Part shown: piece after piece, positions 36,127-44,952 of the stretch
How positions within the stretch are numbered: the stretch's first letter is position 1
Layout: the number at the start of each line of letters is the position of its first letter
Source: UBA8389 sp035719105
Lineage (GTDB): Bacteria; Bacteroidota; Bacteroidia; Bacteroidales; UBA1402
NCBI GenBank assembly: GCA_035719105.1
Contig: DASTGN010000008.1
Coordinates: forward strand, 537,018-601,017
Reading direction: 5' to 3'
Length of the DNA stretch: 64,000 bases
Program-made: the position numbers and the translations under genes
Notes under the pieces: model-generated
What the model was told of the DNA's origin: nothing
Databases searched by the model: none
The model's input: the letters and a program-made list of their open reading frames with translations, nothing else

Positions 36127-38511
36127 TTAACGCAATCCAATTTTTCCACCATCGGTTGCTTTTCCAAACAGTGGGGATTTATTAGAAAGCATGTAGGATG
36201 TTCCCTGAAATCCGGGCGCTGCATAATGAATGTTTTGAGATGTTGCACCGTTTTCCAATTTAGGTTTGGCACAATTACTCAAACAACAATTGCCGATTGC
36301 ATTTTTTGTACCCGCCAAATTCACCAACGTTTTAGCTGGCGAATTGCTGATGATGGAATTCAGGATGGAAACATTGACGATTCCAGTCAATTTAAAGATC
36401 GTTTGACCTGCTGTCGTTGCAACTGCATCAAAAACACAATGGTTAATCTTTAAAGTCCCCCCTAAAGTAGACTCATCCGTTCCTCCACGATAGAAATCGA
36501 CGATGTATTCAGTGAAATGATGAAAGACCGTATTATCAAAACATAGCTTTTCAGCGCTGTATTTGCCAACATCGGTTTTTTCCTCACCTAAATTAAACCC
36601 TCTGCGAGAATTCCGCAGAACCGAATTCGTCACTTTAAGCGAATCAGCCATGGTGCCCTTATAGGCCTTAAAAATGGAACCAGTTTCCACATTGAAATCA
36701 TAGATATCGCAACGATCGATGAACAATGAATAATCCATTGCCATCACTTTAGAAGTTGCAAACGCATATTTAGCGGGGAATTCAGCTTTGCTATCACCAT
36801 CGATGGCGAGACCCTGAATCAAGATTCTGGGATTGCCTGTAATCTCAAACAAACTTTCGCTTCCTTTATTAGTCTTCAGTTTGAGAATTGGTTTGACGGT
36901 CGCATTGGTTGCTGCCCGAATGGTTAGATCTTTTGACAAAACAATCTTCTGAGTAATCAGGTGTTCTCCGGCTTCCAGCATCAATACGGAACCATCTTTG
37001 GCATTTTTCACAGCTTGTACCAGATTGTCAGTTCCAACAGCCACTTTTACAACGACGCCTTCGGATTTCACTAAGCTTTTGGGAGCAGGCTTGTACCATG
37101 TTGGACCACAATTTTTTGCATTCGCTTGGTCAATTTTCGCTTTCTCTCCTTGGTTTTGGAAAGCACCGATAACCGCTACATTGCGTGGTTGACCTAATAT
37201 GTCAAATTTTACAAGTGGGAGCACCTTGGCTGGTGCAGTAGAATAAACCATTTCTTGTCCCCATATCTTTCCTTCATGAACAGGGCTCTGAACCGATCCT
37301 GACTCAGTGGACATGCCTTTAATACCAACCATCAAATTGTTATCCAATTTGATACCGTCTGGGGTATCATAACTTTTTATCAATTCAGGCGCTTTCGGGC
37401 TATAAACAATGTTATTAACCAATTGCACTCCTTCGGGTCTGACAATGCGGTTACGGAAGCCAAATCCGACACAGAATGACCAGGGATTGGTACATTCCAT
37501 GAAAGTATTGTTTGCGATGAGTACATCCCTAACAGGAGCGTAGCCACTAAGCGGAGAATCGGGAATTGCATTCATGATGGCCAATGCCGATCTAAATTCA
37601 TCACCGGTGAGTTTGTAGAAGAAATTGTTGTAAATCAGGTGGCCTTCATTGATGACACGCACACCGCCTGTATACTCTTTTCCATTACCTATAAACCAGT
37701 TGCCAGAAACGACAGCACGATTACCATGTCTTAAAACCAAGCTCCCTTCGCATTCATAAAAAGTGTTGTTCAGAAATTTATTGTCACACGACTTATTGGA
37801 GATGATTTCCACCTCACCGTTGCAACGTTCAAAAAAGTTGCCTTCGACAATGGTTCCCGAACTGTTGAGGCAAACCTGACTGGTGCCGATCCGAATGGAT
37901 TCACCACCATTCGACCCCAAACGTGGACGATTGCCAAAATAATTCCGATAAATCCAATGTTGGTTGTTCATGGAATTGGAATCGTTGGGACAAACGATCA
38001 ATGTGGTTCCTTCGTTGGTTTTTCCTCCAAAATAACAAAACTCAATGGTGTTTTTCTGGCCCCATAAATCGAGCCAATTATCCACCGTATCCTTATACAA
38101 TTTACTATAACCATCAATGACACAATTCGTTACTTTGCAGTTATAAGCGTAATCTTTTGAACTGGTCTTGAATTGGATGACCGATTTGTCAGGAGTATAT
38201 CCATTCACAAAAACCAAACCAGAAATATGAAGCCATTGACCGGATAATTTCAAATTGGATTGACCTTCCAACTTAACCTGACCAAACGTTTCAGCCGTTA
38301 GATAAATATTCTTGTCCTTTTCTCCTACTCCCTTCAATACTAGTCGAGCGTCCTTCCAAACTCCATTAGCTAGAATAATAGAATCACCAGGAGACACTAT
38401 TTTTACGGCTTCATTATACTGAGTAAGGTTACCAACTTTGATACTCTTAGCAGAGACAATGGATAGAGTTACACTTAGAAAAAGAAATAGAAAAGAAAAA
38501 CGATGTTTCAT
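36127..38511 (-). CDS. Two-domain PL6 alginate lyase
   Basis: This 794-residue protein has a signal peptide (MKHRFSFLFLFLSVTLSIVSA). The N-terminal beta-helix (to about 480) contains RCNGEVEIISNKSCDN with the likely catalytic Lys, SLVLRHGNRAV with the likely catalytic Arg, and YTGGVRVINEGH. A second beta-helix (about 490-790), beginning near DGSVLMLEAGEHLITQKI, corresponds to the C-terminal domain of AlyGC-type PL6 enzymes. The C-terminus ends in SPLFGKATDGGKIGLR with no T9SS tail, so it should be periplasmic or outer-membrane associated. It differs clearly from the one-domain PL6 downstream, so the pair may split endo and exo, or M- and G-preferring, roles. Confidence 0.93.
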   Translation of the reverse strand: MKHRFSFLFLFLSVTLSIVSAKSIKVGNLTQYNEAVKIVSPGDSIILANGVWKDARLVLKGVGEKDKNIYLTAETFGQVKLEGQSNLKLSGQWLHISGLVFVNGYTPDKSVIQFKTSSKDYAYNCKVTNCVIDGYSKLYKDTVDNWLDLWGQKNTIEFCYFGGKTNEGTTLIVCPNDSNSMNNQHWIYRNYFGNRPRLGSNGGESIRIGTSQVCLNSSGTIVEGNFFERCNGEVEIISNKSCDNKFLNNTFYECEGSLVLRHGNRAVVSGNWFIGNGKEYTGGVRVINEGHLIYNNFFYKLTGDEFRSALAIMNAIPDSPLSGYAPVRDVLIANNTFMECTNPWSFCVGFGFRNRIVRPEGVQLVNNIVYSPKAPELIKSYDTPDGIKLDNNLMVGIKGMSTESGSVQSPVHEGKIWGQEMVYSTAPAKVLPLVKFDILGQPRNVAVIGAFQNQGEKAKIDQANAKNCGPTWYKPAPKSLVKSEGVVVKVAVGTDNLVQAVKNAKDGSVLMLEAGEHLITQKIVLSKDLTIRAATNATVKPILKLKTNKGSESLFEITGNPRILIQGLAIDGDSKAEFPAKYAFATSKVMAMDYSLFIDRCDIYDFNVETGSIFKAYKGTMADSLKVTNSVLRNSRRGFNLGEEKTDVGKYSAEKLCFDNTVFHHFTEYIVDFYRGGTDESTLGGTLKINHCVFDAVATTAGQTIFKLTGIVNVSILNSIISNSPAKTLVNLAGTKNAIGNCCLSNCAKPKLENGATSQNIHYAAPGFQGTSYMLSNKSPLFGKATDGGKIGLR

Positions 38512-38527
38512 TGTTGTAAGGTTTAGA

Positions 38528-39139
38528 TCATTTGATAATGGCTTTCAAAAAGGTTTGCTTGGCCAAACTTAGTTCAACGACGGCAGCATCAACCTGACGC
38601 TGAATGTAGGTTGAACCGTCACGTGTTGCTATAGCCTTGGTGATGGCTGCAGAAAAGGTGGTTTTTGAACTGTCTGGCACCTCATTCACCGCATTACCCA
38701 CCAGAGTTGCATTCCGCAATGCGTCAGCAACCACAATGCTATCGTTCAACCTACGTCTGTCCGAAATAAACAGGCTCGTCACGAACGCTTTACCCGGGAC
38801 AGCCAGTGTTTTGTTGGCAAGAATAATTTTTTCAATGGTGACGCTGGAGTCGTTCAAAACTGCCTGAGCTGCATTTAAAACAGTTAAATAATTGGATTTA
38901 ACCGTATTGAAAGTAGAAGTACTAGCGACTTTAAAGTTACCCTTATTGTAACCGATGATGCAACTGTCCACCACCAACTTTTCTGCTGTTACAAAGGTAC
39001 TCATCTGTGCCTTGTATTCAGCAAGAGTTTTAGGAACAATGATGGTTTGATCGTCCGAAGTACAAGAAAAAAATCCTCCGGAAGCCCCCATAAGAACCAC
39101 TAAGATTCCCAGATGTATTGTTTGTTTTAAAGTTTTCAT
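38528..39139 (-). CDS. Helical lipoprotein downstream of SusD
   Basis: This 203-residue protein has a lipoprotein signal peptide (Cys26 in GFFSC). The mature part is almost entirely alpha-helical with repeating A/L/S-rich segments, for example LNAAQAVLNDSS and FSAAITKAIATRDGSTYIQR, recalling FIVAR-type or DUF4972-like modules found in Bacteroidota glycan loci. It sits directly after susD, the position usually taken by a SusE/F-type surface glycan-binding lipoprotein. No carbohydrate-binding motif can be pointed out, so binding of alginate is inference. Confidence 0.72.
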   Translation of the reverse strand: MKTLKQTIHLGILVVLMGASGGFFSCTSDDQTIIVPKTLAEYKAQMSTFVTAEKLVVDSCIIGYNKGNFKVASTSTFNTVKSNYLTVLNAAQAVLNDSSVTIEKIILANKTLAVPGKAFVTSLFISDRRRLNDSIVVADALRNATLVGNAVNEVPDSSKTTFSAAITKAIATRDGSTYIQRQVDAAVVELSLAKQTFLKAIIK

Positions 39140-39162
39140 CTTTATGCTTTTGAATTAAACCA

Positions 39163-40701
39163 TTAATAATCTGCATTTTGCGGAATGACCATTTCATTAT
39201 TCGTGTCAATTTCAGACTGTGGAATCGGCAACAACAATCGTTCTTTCTTGAAGAAACGTTCCTCGGGCACTGGAATCGGATTGTATTTGGAGTAAAATAG
39301 CGCCCAATCCGTTTCGAAAACATGTTTCTTCAAGATTTCAATTGGTTTATCAGGATTATTATAAGATTTAGCCATTCTCAACAAATCAAACCAACGTTGA
39401 TTTTCAAAGGCAAGTTCGAGACGACGTTCCTGATAAATACTATCCAATGCTTGAATTGGAGACTCGAACGCAGCCATGGGATTCAATCCGGAACGGGTTC
39501 GAATTTTGTTTACTTCCGTATGCGCGTCAGAAAAATGACCATCTTGTGCCAGAATTTCAGCATATAGCAAAACAATATCAGCATAACGAAGAATAATCCA
39601 GTCGTTTTCGGATTGAAAAGCCTGAGACATCGTAGCATCGGTGAATTTTGAGACATACGGAACAGCCACTGTCAACGATTTGTTCCAAACTGAAAAACAA
39701 GCGTTTTTTCTAGAGTCCTTTGGATTGGAGTTGAACAAATTCATGATTTCGTTGGTCGGACTGTTATATCCCAATGGGGTACCGATTTTCAAGAAGGTGT
39801 TGGCCGAACCCTCGGGTGCAAAAGTACCCCAAAAAGGTGATCCAAGACCAAGTCCACCACCCTTGTAACGAACAGCGAAGATAATTTCCTTATTCATCTC
39901 ATTGGTAATGCTGAAAATTTTGGCATACGCGTCGGTGCCTATCAATAAACCAACTTGAGGTGCCGTCATCACTTCTTGCAGCAGCGTTTTTGCTTTTGCC
40001 AAATTGGCTTCACCACCAAGCATCATATAGGTTTTTGCCAACAAACTTTTTGCAGCCCATTTGGTGACTCGACCTGTTTCACTTGCTGGATAAGACGCAG
40101 GGGCTTGGTTGCCAGCCTTGATCAAATCAGGAATAATAATTTGATCATAGATTTCAGAAACCGGGGAACGAACCGTTTGCTTGGCTTCATTGGGGCCAAT
40201 GACCGTCGTTATTTTAAACATATCACCGAATAAATTGACCAAATTGTAATAGTGATAGGCTCTCATAAACAAAAGTTCCGCTTCGTACTGTGCTCGTTGC
40301 GATTCGATGGGCACAAACGAATTATCCTTAACTGAGGGCAAAACCGCATTGATGTTCGAAATGTTTTGAAAGACTTTGTACCAGTAGTCCTGCAGCAATG
40401 GAAAGCTGGGCGAAGTTCTGAAAAAAGCCACATCTGCCTGATCCACACGCGCTGTGGAACTCGAACCGGTGGAAAATTGACAGGTATTGTCGCTTCGAAG
40501 TTCCGTATACATCCACTCATCCTTCAACGTGATGGCAATGCCTGAATAACAACCTAAAATCCCTTGATTGATACGTGTCGGATTGGTATAAAAACCCACC
40601 TGTGTCAATACCGATTCGGGACTGTCGGACAAAAAGTTCTGGCAACTGGAAAATACTAACCCAGTCGTCAAAGCTATCATTAGGAATAATTTGTTTTTCA
40701 T
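39163..40701 (-). CDS. SusD/RagB-type surface glycan-binding lipoprotein
   Basis: This 512-residue outer-membrane lipoprotein (lipid on Cys20 in LVFSSC) forms the lid of a SusCD importer. SusD features are FLSDSPESVLTQVGFYTNPT at the N-terminus, a TPR-like helical region with AELLFMRAYHYYNLVNLFGD, GRVTKWAAKSLLAKTYMMLG, and the C-terminal RYADIVLLYAEILAQDG and YQERRLELAFENQRWFDLLR. It lies 4 bp after susC. In this operon the ligand should be alginate oligosaccharide. Confidence 0.95.
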   Translation of the reverse strand: MKNKLFLMIALTTGLVFSSCQNFLSDSPESVLTQVGFYTNPTRINQGILGCYSGIAITLKDEWMYTELRSDNTCQFSTGSSSTARVDQADVAFFRTSPSFPLLQDYWYKVFQNISNINAVLPSVKDNSFVPIESQRAQYEAELLFMRAYHYYNLVNLFGDMFKITTVIGPNEAKQTVRSPVSEIYDQIIIPDLIKAGNQAPASYPASETGRVTKWAAKSLLAKTYMMLGGEANLAKAKTLLQEVMTAPQVGLLIGTDAYAKIFSITNEMNKEIIFAVRYKGGGLGLGSPFWGTFAPEGSANTFLKIGTPLGYNSPTNEIMNLFNSNPKDSRKNACFSVWNKSLTVAVPYVSKFTDATMSQAFQSENDWIILRYADIVLLYAEILAQDGHFSDAHTEVNKIRTRSGLNPMAAFESPIQALDSIYQERRLELAFENQRWFDLLRMAKSYNNPDKPIEILKKHVFETDWALFYSKYNPIPVPEERFFKKERLLLPIPQSEIDTNNEMVIPQNADY

Positions 40702-40705
40702 GGCA

Positions 40706-43700
40706 TTAGAATGTTAAGTCGATTCCAAAAGTAAATGTTCTGTTCAACGGGAAAGCACCACGTTGATAACCGTCCAGCAGTGGACTGGTATAGTTTCCGC
40801 TTGTCCTTCGAGCTTCTGGATTTATCCCGGTATAATTTTCTGCCATCAGATAAATCATGTTTTGGGCAGAAAAGTACACCCTGAATTCACCCAACTTCAT
40901 TCTTCTCACTAAGTCGGCAGGAATCCGATAACCCAATGTAAAGTCGCGTAGAGCCGCATAGGAACCATCTTCAACACAGTAATCCGTGAGCAACAAATCA
41001 TTGCCTGAGGTCGTATTGGAGTAGACCGTCTTGCCATCACCCGGGAAATTTGGGCTGACATAGCGATTGTCGGTGTATTCACGGTTATACCTAAGCTGTT
41101 CATTGTAATAGACATTGCTGTTAATAATGTCTCCACCTTTTACTCCCTGTATCAAGAAACTCAAATCAAAATTCTTATAGGTGAAATTGTTCGTTATGCC
41201 CCATGTAAAATCAGGGAAGGGATTGCCAATCACCACTCGGTCATCAGCATTCAATGCATTATCGTGGTTCGTATTCAACACTTTCAATCCTCCGACAATC
41301 GGATTAAACTTGGAATAAACAAAGGGGGCTCCAGAAACAGGATCTACAATCGCCTTAGCGGCAGCAACCTCCTCGAAAGTCGTGTAGACACCATCGCTTT
41401 TGTATCCATAAAATTGAATGGATGGCTGACCGACAACAGCCCGATAGACTTCACTACGCTCACCCGTATTATCCTCTTTTTCTTTATTTCCGTAGTTCAG
41501 CAAAGTGTTTTTGTTGGTCGAAATATTAAATAGCGTTTTCCAACTAAAATTTCTAGTTTCCAAATTGGTAGTGACCAATTCCAATTCAATGCCACGATTC
41601 CCAACCCTTCCTATGTTGTTCCAATAAGACTGATGGCCAGTAATGTACATGGCAGGTTGCCTTAGAAGCAACTGAATGGTATTTGAGTTGTAATATTCAA
41701 ACGAAATGCTCAACTTGTTATTGAACAAACCAAAGTCAATTCCATAATTGGCTTCTTTCGTTTGCTCCCAGGTAATATCCGGATTGCCTAAAGCACTGTT
41801 GTTGGAGGCCATGCCGGGAACCAACGTGCCCGTTCCGGAACCAAGAATATAATTGCTCGTATTAATCGAATTCATGTAAGAATATTGAGGAATGGCATTG
41901 TTCCCTGTCAATCCGAGACTGGCTCGAATCTTCAAATTGGACAACCAATCCAGGCCTTTTAGGAACTCTTCTTCCGAAGCACGCCATCCAATCGATCCAG
42001 CAGGGAAAGTGCCCCACCGATGGCCATCGGCGAACTTGGAACTTCCATCCATACGAATGCTGGCCGAAGCCAAATATTTGCCTTTGTACGAATAATTTAA
42101 TCTTCCCAGATAGGACAACAACGCTTCTGTATAATTGAACGAAGTCGTACCATCCAAGGAGGGGCTATCCAATAATATTTGCGTTGCCATGTTGAATGAT
42201 AGGCGATCTTCATCAGGAAAACCTGTACCAACGATAGCATTGTATCGGTTTATCGTTTTTTGCATGGTGAAACCAGCCAAGGCTTCGAACTCGTGAAAAC
42301 CCCATTTTCGTGTATAATTCAAAGTGTTTTCAGACAATAATTCAGCACGAAGGGTCGTTTGACGGGTCAGCGAATTTGGATTGCCTGCTTTATTGGCAGA
42401 AGTTTTTTCTTTTTTGTTGAATTCCCGATAAGAGACATAGATCCCATCCGAAGTTTTGAGTTGAAGACCTGGTAAAAGATCGATGGTCAAATAGGCGTTG
42501 CTTTGCAATTTATAATCATCGGTTAAAATGTTGGTCCGTTCGCGAATCGAAACCGGATTTTGGTTGCTAGAACTAAATGGCGAAACTCCAGATAAATGCC
42601 AGATTTCGTTGTTGTAACCAACTCCGCTCAACGTTGATCCGTTAAAATCACTCGGTTGGGCATAATCACCTGCAACTTTTCCAGTCAAAGCAGCTGTGGC
42701 AACGTTGTGCCGAATGGGCATCCAGGATGGAAATCGCATGTAGTCGGTCAAATCGACTGCTGGACGTTCCGTTTTACTATAGGTAGGACTCATATTGATT
42801 CCTATGGTGACCGCATCCGATAATTTCACATCCAACTTGGAACGGAAACTGTACTTGGTATAGGTACTGTTTTTCATGATACCGTCTTCGTTGTTTAGGT
42901 TTCCCGATATAAAATATTTCAGATTTTTGGTGCCACCAGAAGCACTGAGTTGATAACTCTGAATGGAACCATTCTTTCGCAAACCCTCCTTCAACCAATC
43001 GGTAGGTTGATCAACAAACTGATGCAGAATAAGATAGGTTGACTTCTCGTTTTCAGTAATCTTGTTGAAAGCCATGGTTTCCGAACTGATTCCATTAACA
43101 TCAGGATCCAACATTCGTTGCCCAGCTTCATCGTACAAGAGTTTTACATATTCATCTGTCGATAAAATATCCGGAACTTTCAATGCCGTTCGAGCGCCGG
43201 AATACATTTTGAACGCAAACTTCGGCCGTTTGATGTTTCCGGTTTTGGTCGTAATCAGAATGACCCCACCTGCAGCACGTGAGCCGTACAGCGCAGCTGA
43301 AGAAGCATCCTTGAGTACTTCGATGGATTCAACGTCCCCCATGCTGACCATGGATAATCCATCAGGAACAGGAAAACCGTCAATGACTATAAGCGGATCG
43401 CTGCTGGCACTAATGGATCCCATACCGCGAACACGTATTTTTGGAGCGGCACCTGCTTCAGGATTGTGATTGAGAATCTGTACGCCTGCCATTTTCCCTT
43501 GTAAGGCCTGATCAACCCTTGAAACAGGAATTTCATCCAATTTGTCCGTTTTTAATGACGCAACGGCTCCTGTCAAATGAGATTTTTTTTGTGTTCCATA
43601 GGCTACAACTACGACATCATCCAAGCCTCGAGAGTCTTCCTCCAGTTGAACATTAATAATCTTATCGGTTCCCACAGTCCTTTGGTAGGATTTAAAACCA

Positions 43701-43951
43701 ATATACGAATAAGAAATAACAGACTTGGGACTTGGAACCTGAATGGTGTAATGTCCTTCAAAATCCGAAATGGTTGCGTTTTGAGTTCCGTTTACAGATA
43801 CATTGACGCCAATTAACGGAGCATCGTTCTGATCGGTGACTAAGCCACTGATTTTAATTTGGGAATAAGATATCGCTGTGTTCAAACATAAAAAAATGAA
43901 CAGCCAGGCTACATTCCTGTGGAATTGGCTTGAAATTGTGTTTCTCTTCAT
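40706..43951 (-). CDS. SusC/RagA TonB-dependent outer-membrane transporter
   Basis: This 1081-residue protein has a signal peptide (ending near ISYS), an N-terminal carboxypeptidase-regulatory-like domain (ISGLVTDQNDAPLIGVNVSV, then GHYTIQVP), a TonB box region LDDVVVVAYGTQKK, a plug domain with IRVRGMGSISASSDPLIVID and EVLKDASSAALYGSRAAGGV, and a long beta-barrel ending in FTFGIDLTF with the terminal aromatic residue expected for BAM recognition. It pairs with SusD to import oligosaccharides. It is the first gene of the alginate operon, 116 bp from the GntR regulator. A TTGGT-type palindrome lies in that gap. Confidence 0.97.
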   Translation of the reverse strand: MKRNTISSQFHRNVAWLFIFLCLNTAISYSQIKISGLVTDQNDAPLIGVNVSVNGTQNATISDFEGHYTIQVPSPKSVISYSYIGFKSYQRTVGTDKIINVQLEEDSRGLDDVVVVAYGTQKKSHLTGAVASLKTDKLDEIPVSRVDQALQGKMAGVQILNHNPEAGAAPKIRVRGMGSISASSDPLIVIDGFPVPDGLSMVSMGDVESIEVLKDASSAALYGSRAAGGVILITTKTGNIKRPKFAFKMYSGARTALKVPDILSTDEYVKLLYDEAGQRMLDPDVNGISSETMAFNKITENEKSTYLILHQFVDQPTDWLKEGLRKNGSIQSYQLSASGGTKNLKYFISGNLNNEDGIMKNSTYTKYSFRSKLDVKLSDAVTIGINMSPTYSKTERPAVDLTDYMRFPSWMPIRHNVATAALTGKVAGDYAQPSDFNGSTLSGVGYNNEIWHLSGVSPFSSSNQNPVSIRERTNILTDDYKLQSNAYLTIDLLPGLQLKTSDGIYVSYREFNKKEKTSANKAGNPNSLTRQTTLRAELLSENTLNYTRKWGFHEFEALAGFTMQKTINRYNAIVGTGFPDEDRLSFNMATQILLDSPSLDGTTSFNYTEALLSYLGRLNYSYKGKYLASASIRMDGSSKFADGHRWGTFPAGSIGWRASEEEFLKGLDWLSNLKIRASLGLTGNNAIPQYSYMNSINTSNYILGSGTGTLVPGMASNNSALGNPDITWEQTKEANYGIDFGLFNNKLSISFEYYNSNTIQLLLRQPAMYITGHQSYWNNIGRVGNRGIELELVTTNLETRNFSWKTLFNISTNKNTLLNYGNKEKEDNTGERSEVYRAVVGQPSIQFYGYKSDGVYTTFEEVAAAKAIVDPVSGAPFVYSKFNPIVGGLKVLNTNHDNALNADDRVVIGNPFPDFTWGITNNFTYKNFDLSFLIQGVKGGDIINSNVYYNEQLRYNREYTDNRYVSPNFPGDGKTVYSNTTSGNDLLLTDYCVEDGSYAALRDFTLGYRIPADLVRRMKLGEFRVYFSAQNMIYLMAENYTGINPEARRTSGNYTSPLLDGYQRGAFPLNRTFTFGIDLTF

Positions 43952-44003
43952 AGGTCGTTCGTTTAAGAAATCAGACTAAAGGCTTGTGTTCCATACAAAC
44001 AAA

Positions 44004-44015
44004 TTGGTCGACCAA
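44004..44015. promoter_or_regulatory. Putative GntR (FadR/UxuR-type) operator upstream of susC
   Basis: The perfect 12-bp palindrome TTGGTCGACCAA lies between the GntR gene and susC. Its half-site TTGGT/ACCAA matches the known operators of hexuronate-sensing FadR-subfamily regulators such as ExuR and UxuR (established knowledge). An imperfect promoter-like CAAAATA (minus-strand TATTTTG, one base short of TAnnTTTG) overlaps its right end at 44013-44019. The palindrome is therefore well placed to block susC transcription. Confidence 0.6.
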
Positions 44016-44067
44016 AATACGATTAAGTTTTAAATACTCATCATTTTTATCGATTTATTTTTCAAAT

Positions 44068-44778
44068 TCAGCTATTTTCCAACTTGGATTGAGCAAAATT
44101 CAAGACACCTTGCAGGTGTTGGGTCATCAATTCAGCCGCCAGCGCGCCATTTTTGGTTTGAATGCAATCGATCATTCCTTTATGTTCATTGATGGTATCC
44201 GCACCGATGGCACATATTCGTTCCCGTTGATAAATGGTCATGATATCCGGAATCACAATCAACAACATTGCCTTGAATACTGGATTGTGACTCGCTTCAG
44301 CAATTGCGCGATGAAATGCGAAATCAAAACCGACTCTATCTGGTGTATCGTAAAACGTTACGTAATCCTCATACGCTTTCTGAATTTTTCTCAAATCCTC
44401 CTCTGTGCGACGTTCAGCACATAATTTTATGGCATTCACTTCCAGGACGATTCTTGTTTCGACCAACGAAAAGAAATCGTAATTCTGCAGATTCAACACA
44501 TCCGATATAAGGCCGTCTAATGTATTGATATCCAACCCATTGATTACAGAACCGCTTTGTGGTAATGTCTTTATGATTCCATAAAATTCGAGTTTGTGCA
44601 AAGCGTCACGCACTTGAGTTCGGCCGAACCCAAAATCCAGTGCCAACTTCCGTTCGGCAGGAAGTTTGTCTCCAGGTTTCAGCACTCCAGATTTAATCAG
44701 TTCTTTAATTTTGGTCAAGACTTTGTCTGTAGGTGTTTCAATATTTTGACCCTTCAGTACTGAAAATGTTTCCGACAT
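44068..44778 (-). CDS. FadR-subfamily GntR transcriptional regulator
   Basis: This 236-residue protein has an N-terminal winged helix (KIKELIKSGVLKPGDKLP, then AERKLALDFGFGRTQVRDAL) and a C-terminal all-helical FCD ligand domain (about 90-230) with LVETRIVLEVNAIKLCAERR, FDFAFHRAIAEASHNPVF and INEHKGMIDCIQ. The FCD metal/ligand residues (Asp/His pattern DFAFHRAI and EHKGMID) are present. GntR regulators of this type control alginate loci in other Bacteroidota and respond to uronates such as KDG or DEH. It lies upstream of susC on the same strand, with a palindrome in between. A minus-strand TATATTTG box at 44817-44824 should start its own transcript. Confidence 0.92.
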   Translation of the reverse strand: MSETFSVLKGQNIETPTDKVLTKIKELIKSGVLKPGDKLPAERKLALDFGFGRTQVRDALHKLEFYGIIKTLPQSGSVINGLDINTLDGLISDVLNLQNYDFFSLVETRIVLEVNAIKLCAERRTEEDLRKIQKAYEDYVTFYDTPDRVGFDFAFHRAIAEASHNPVFKAMLLIVIPDIMTIYQRERICAIGADTINEHKGMIDCIQTKNGALAAELMTQHLQGVLNFAQSKLENS

Positions 44779-44816
44779 AGATGAACAATTTTTTAGGTTG
44801 GATACTTCTCTAAAAA

Positions 44817-44824
44817 CAAATATA
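44817..44824 (-). promoter_or_regulatory. Putative -7 promoter box for the GntR gene
   Basis: CAAATATA on the plus strand reads TATATTTG on the minus strand, an exact TAnnTTTG match 38 bp before the start at 44778. The -33 element is weak. Confidence 0.5.
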
Positions 44825-44872
44825 AGTGATTAAACGATACGTTGGCTAATCGCTAAATAAAAGTCATTCACG

Positions 44873-44910
44873 AAAAAGGCTGAACTCTCGAATGGAGAAT
44901 TCAGCCTTTA
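44873..44910 (-). terminator. Rho-independent terminator of the nucleotidyltransferase gene
   Basis: There is a strong hairpin with arms AAAGGCTGAACTCTC and GGAGAATTCAGCCTTT (one mismatch, 4-nt loop). On the minus strand the stem is followed by TTTTT. It separates the nucleotidyltransferase from the GntR regulator. Confidence 0.75.
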
Positions 44911-44952
44911 TTATTGATCGCCCGGCAATATTAATGCACCGACGAAAGTTTC

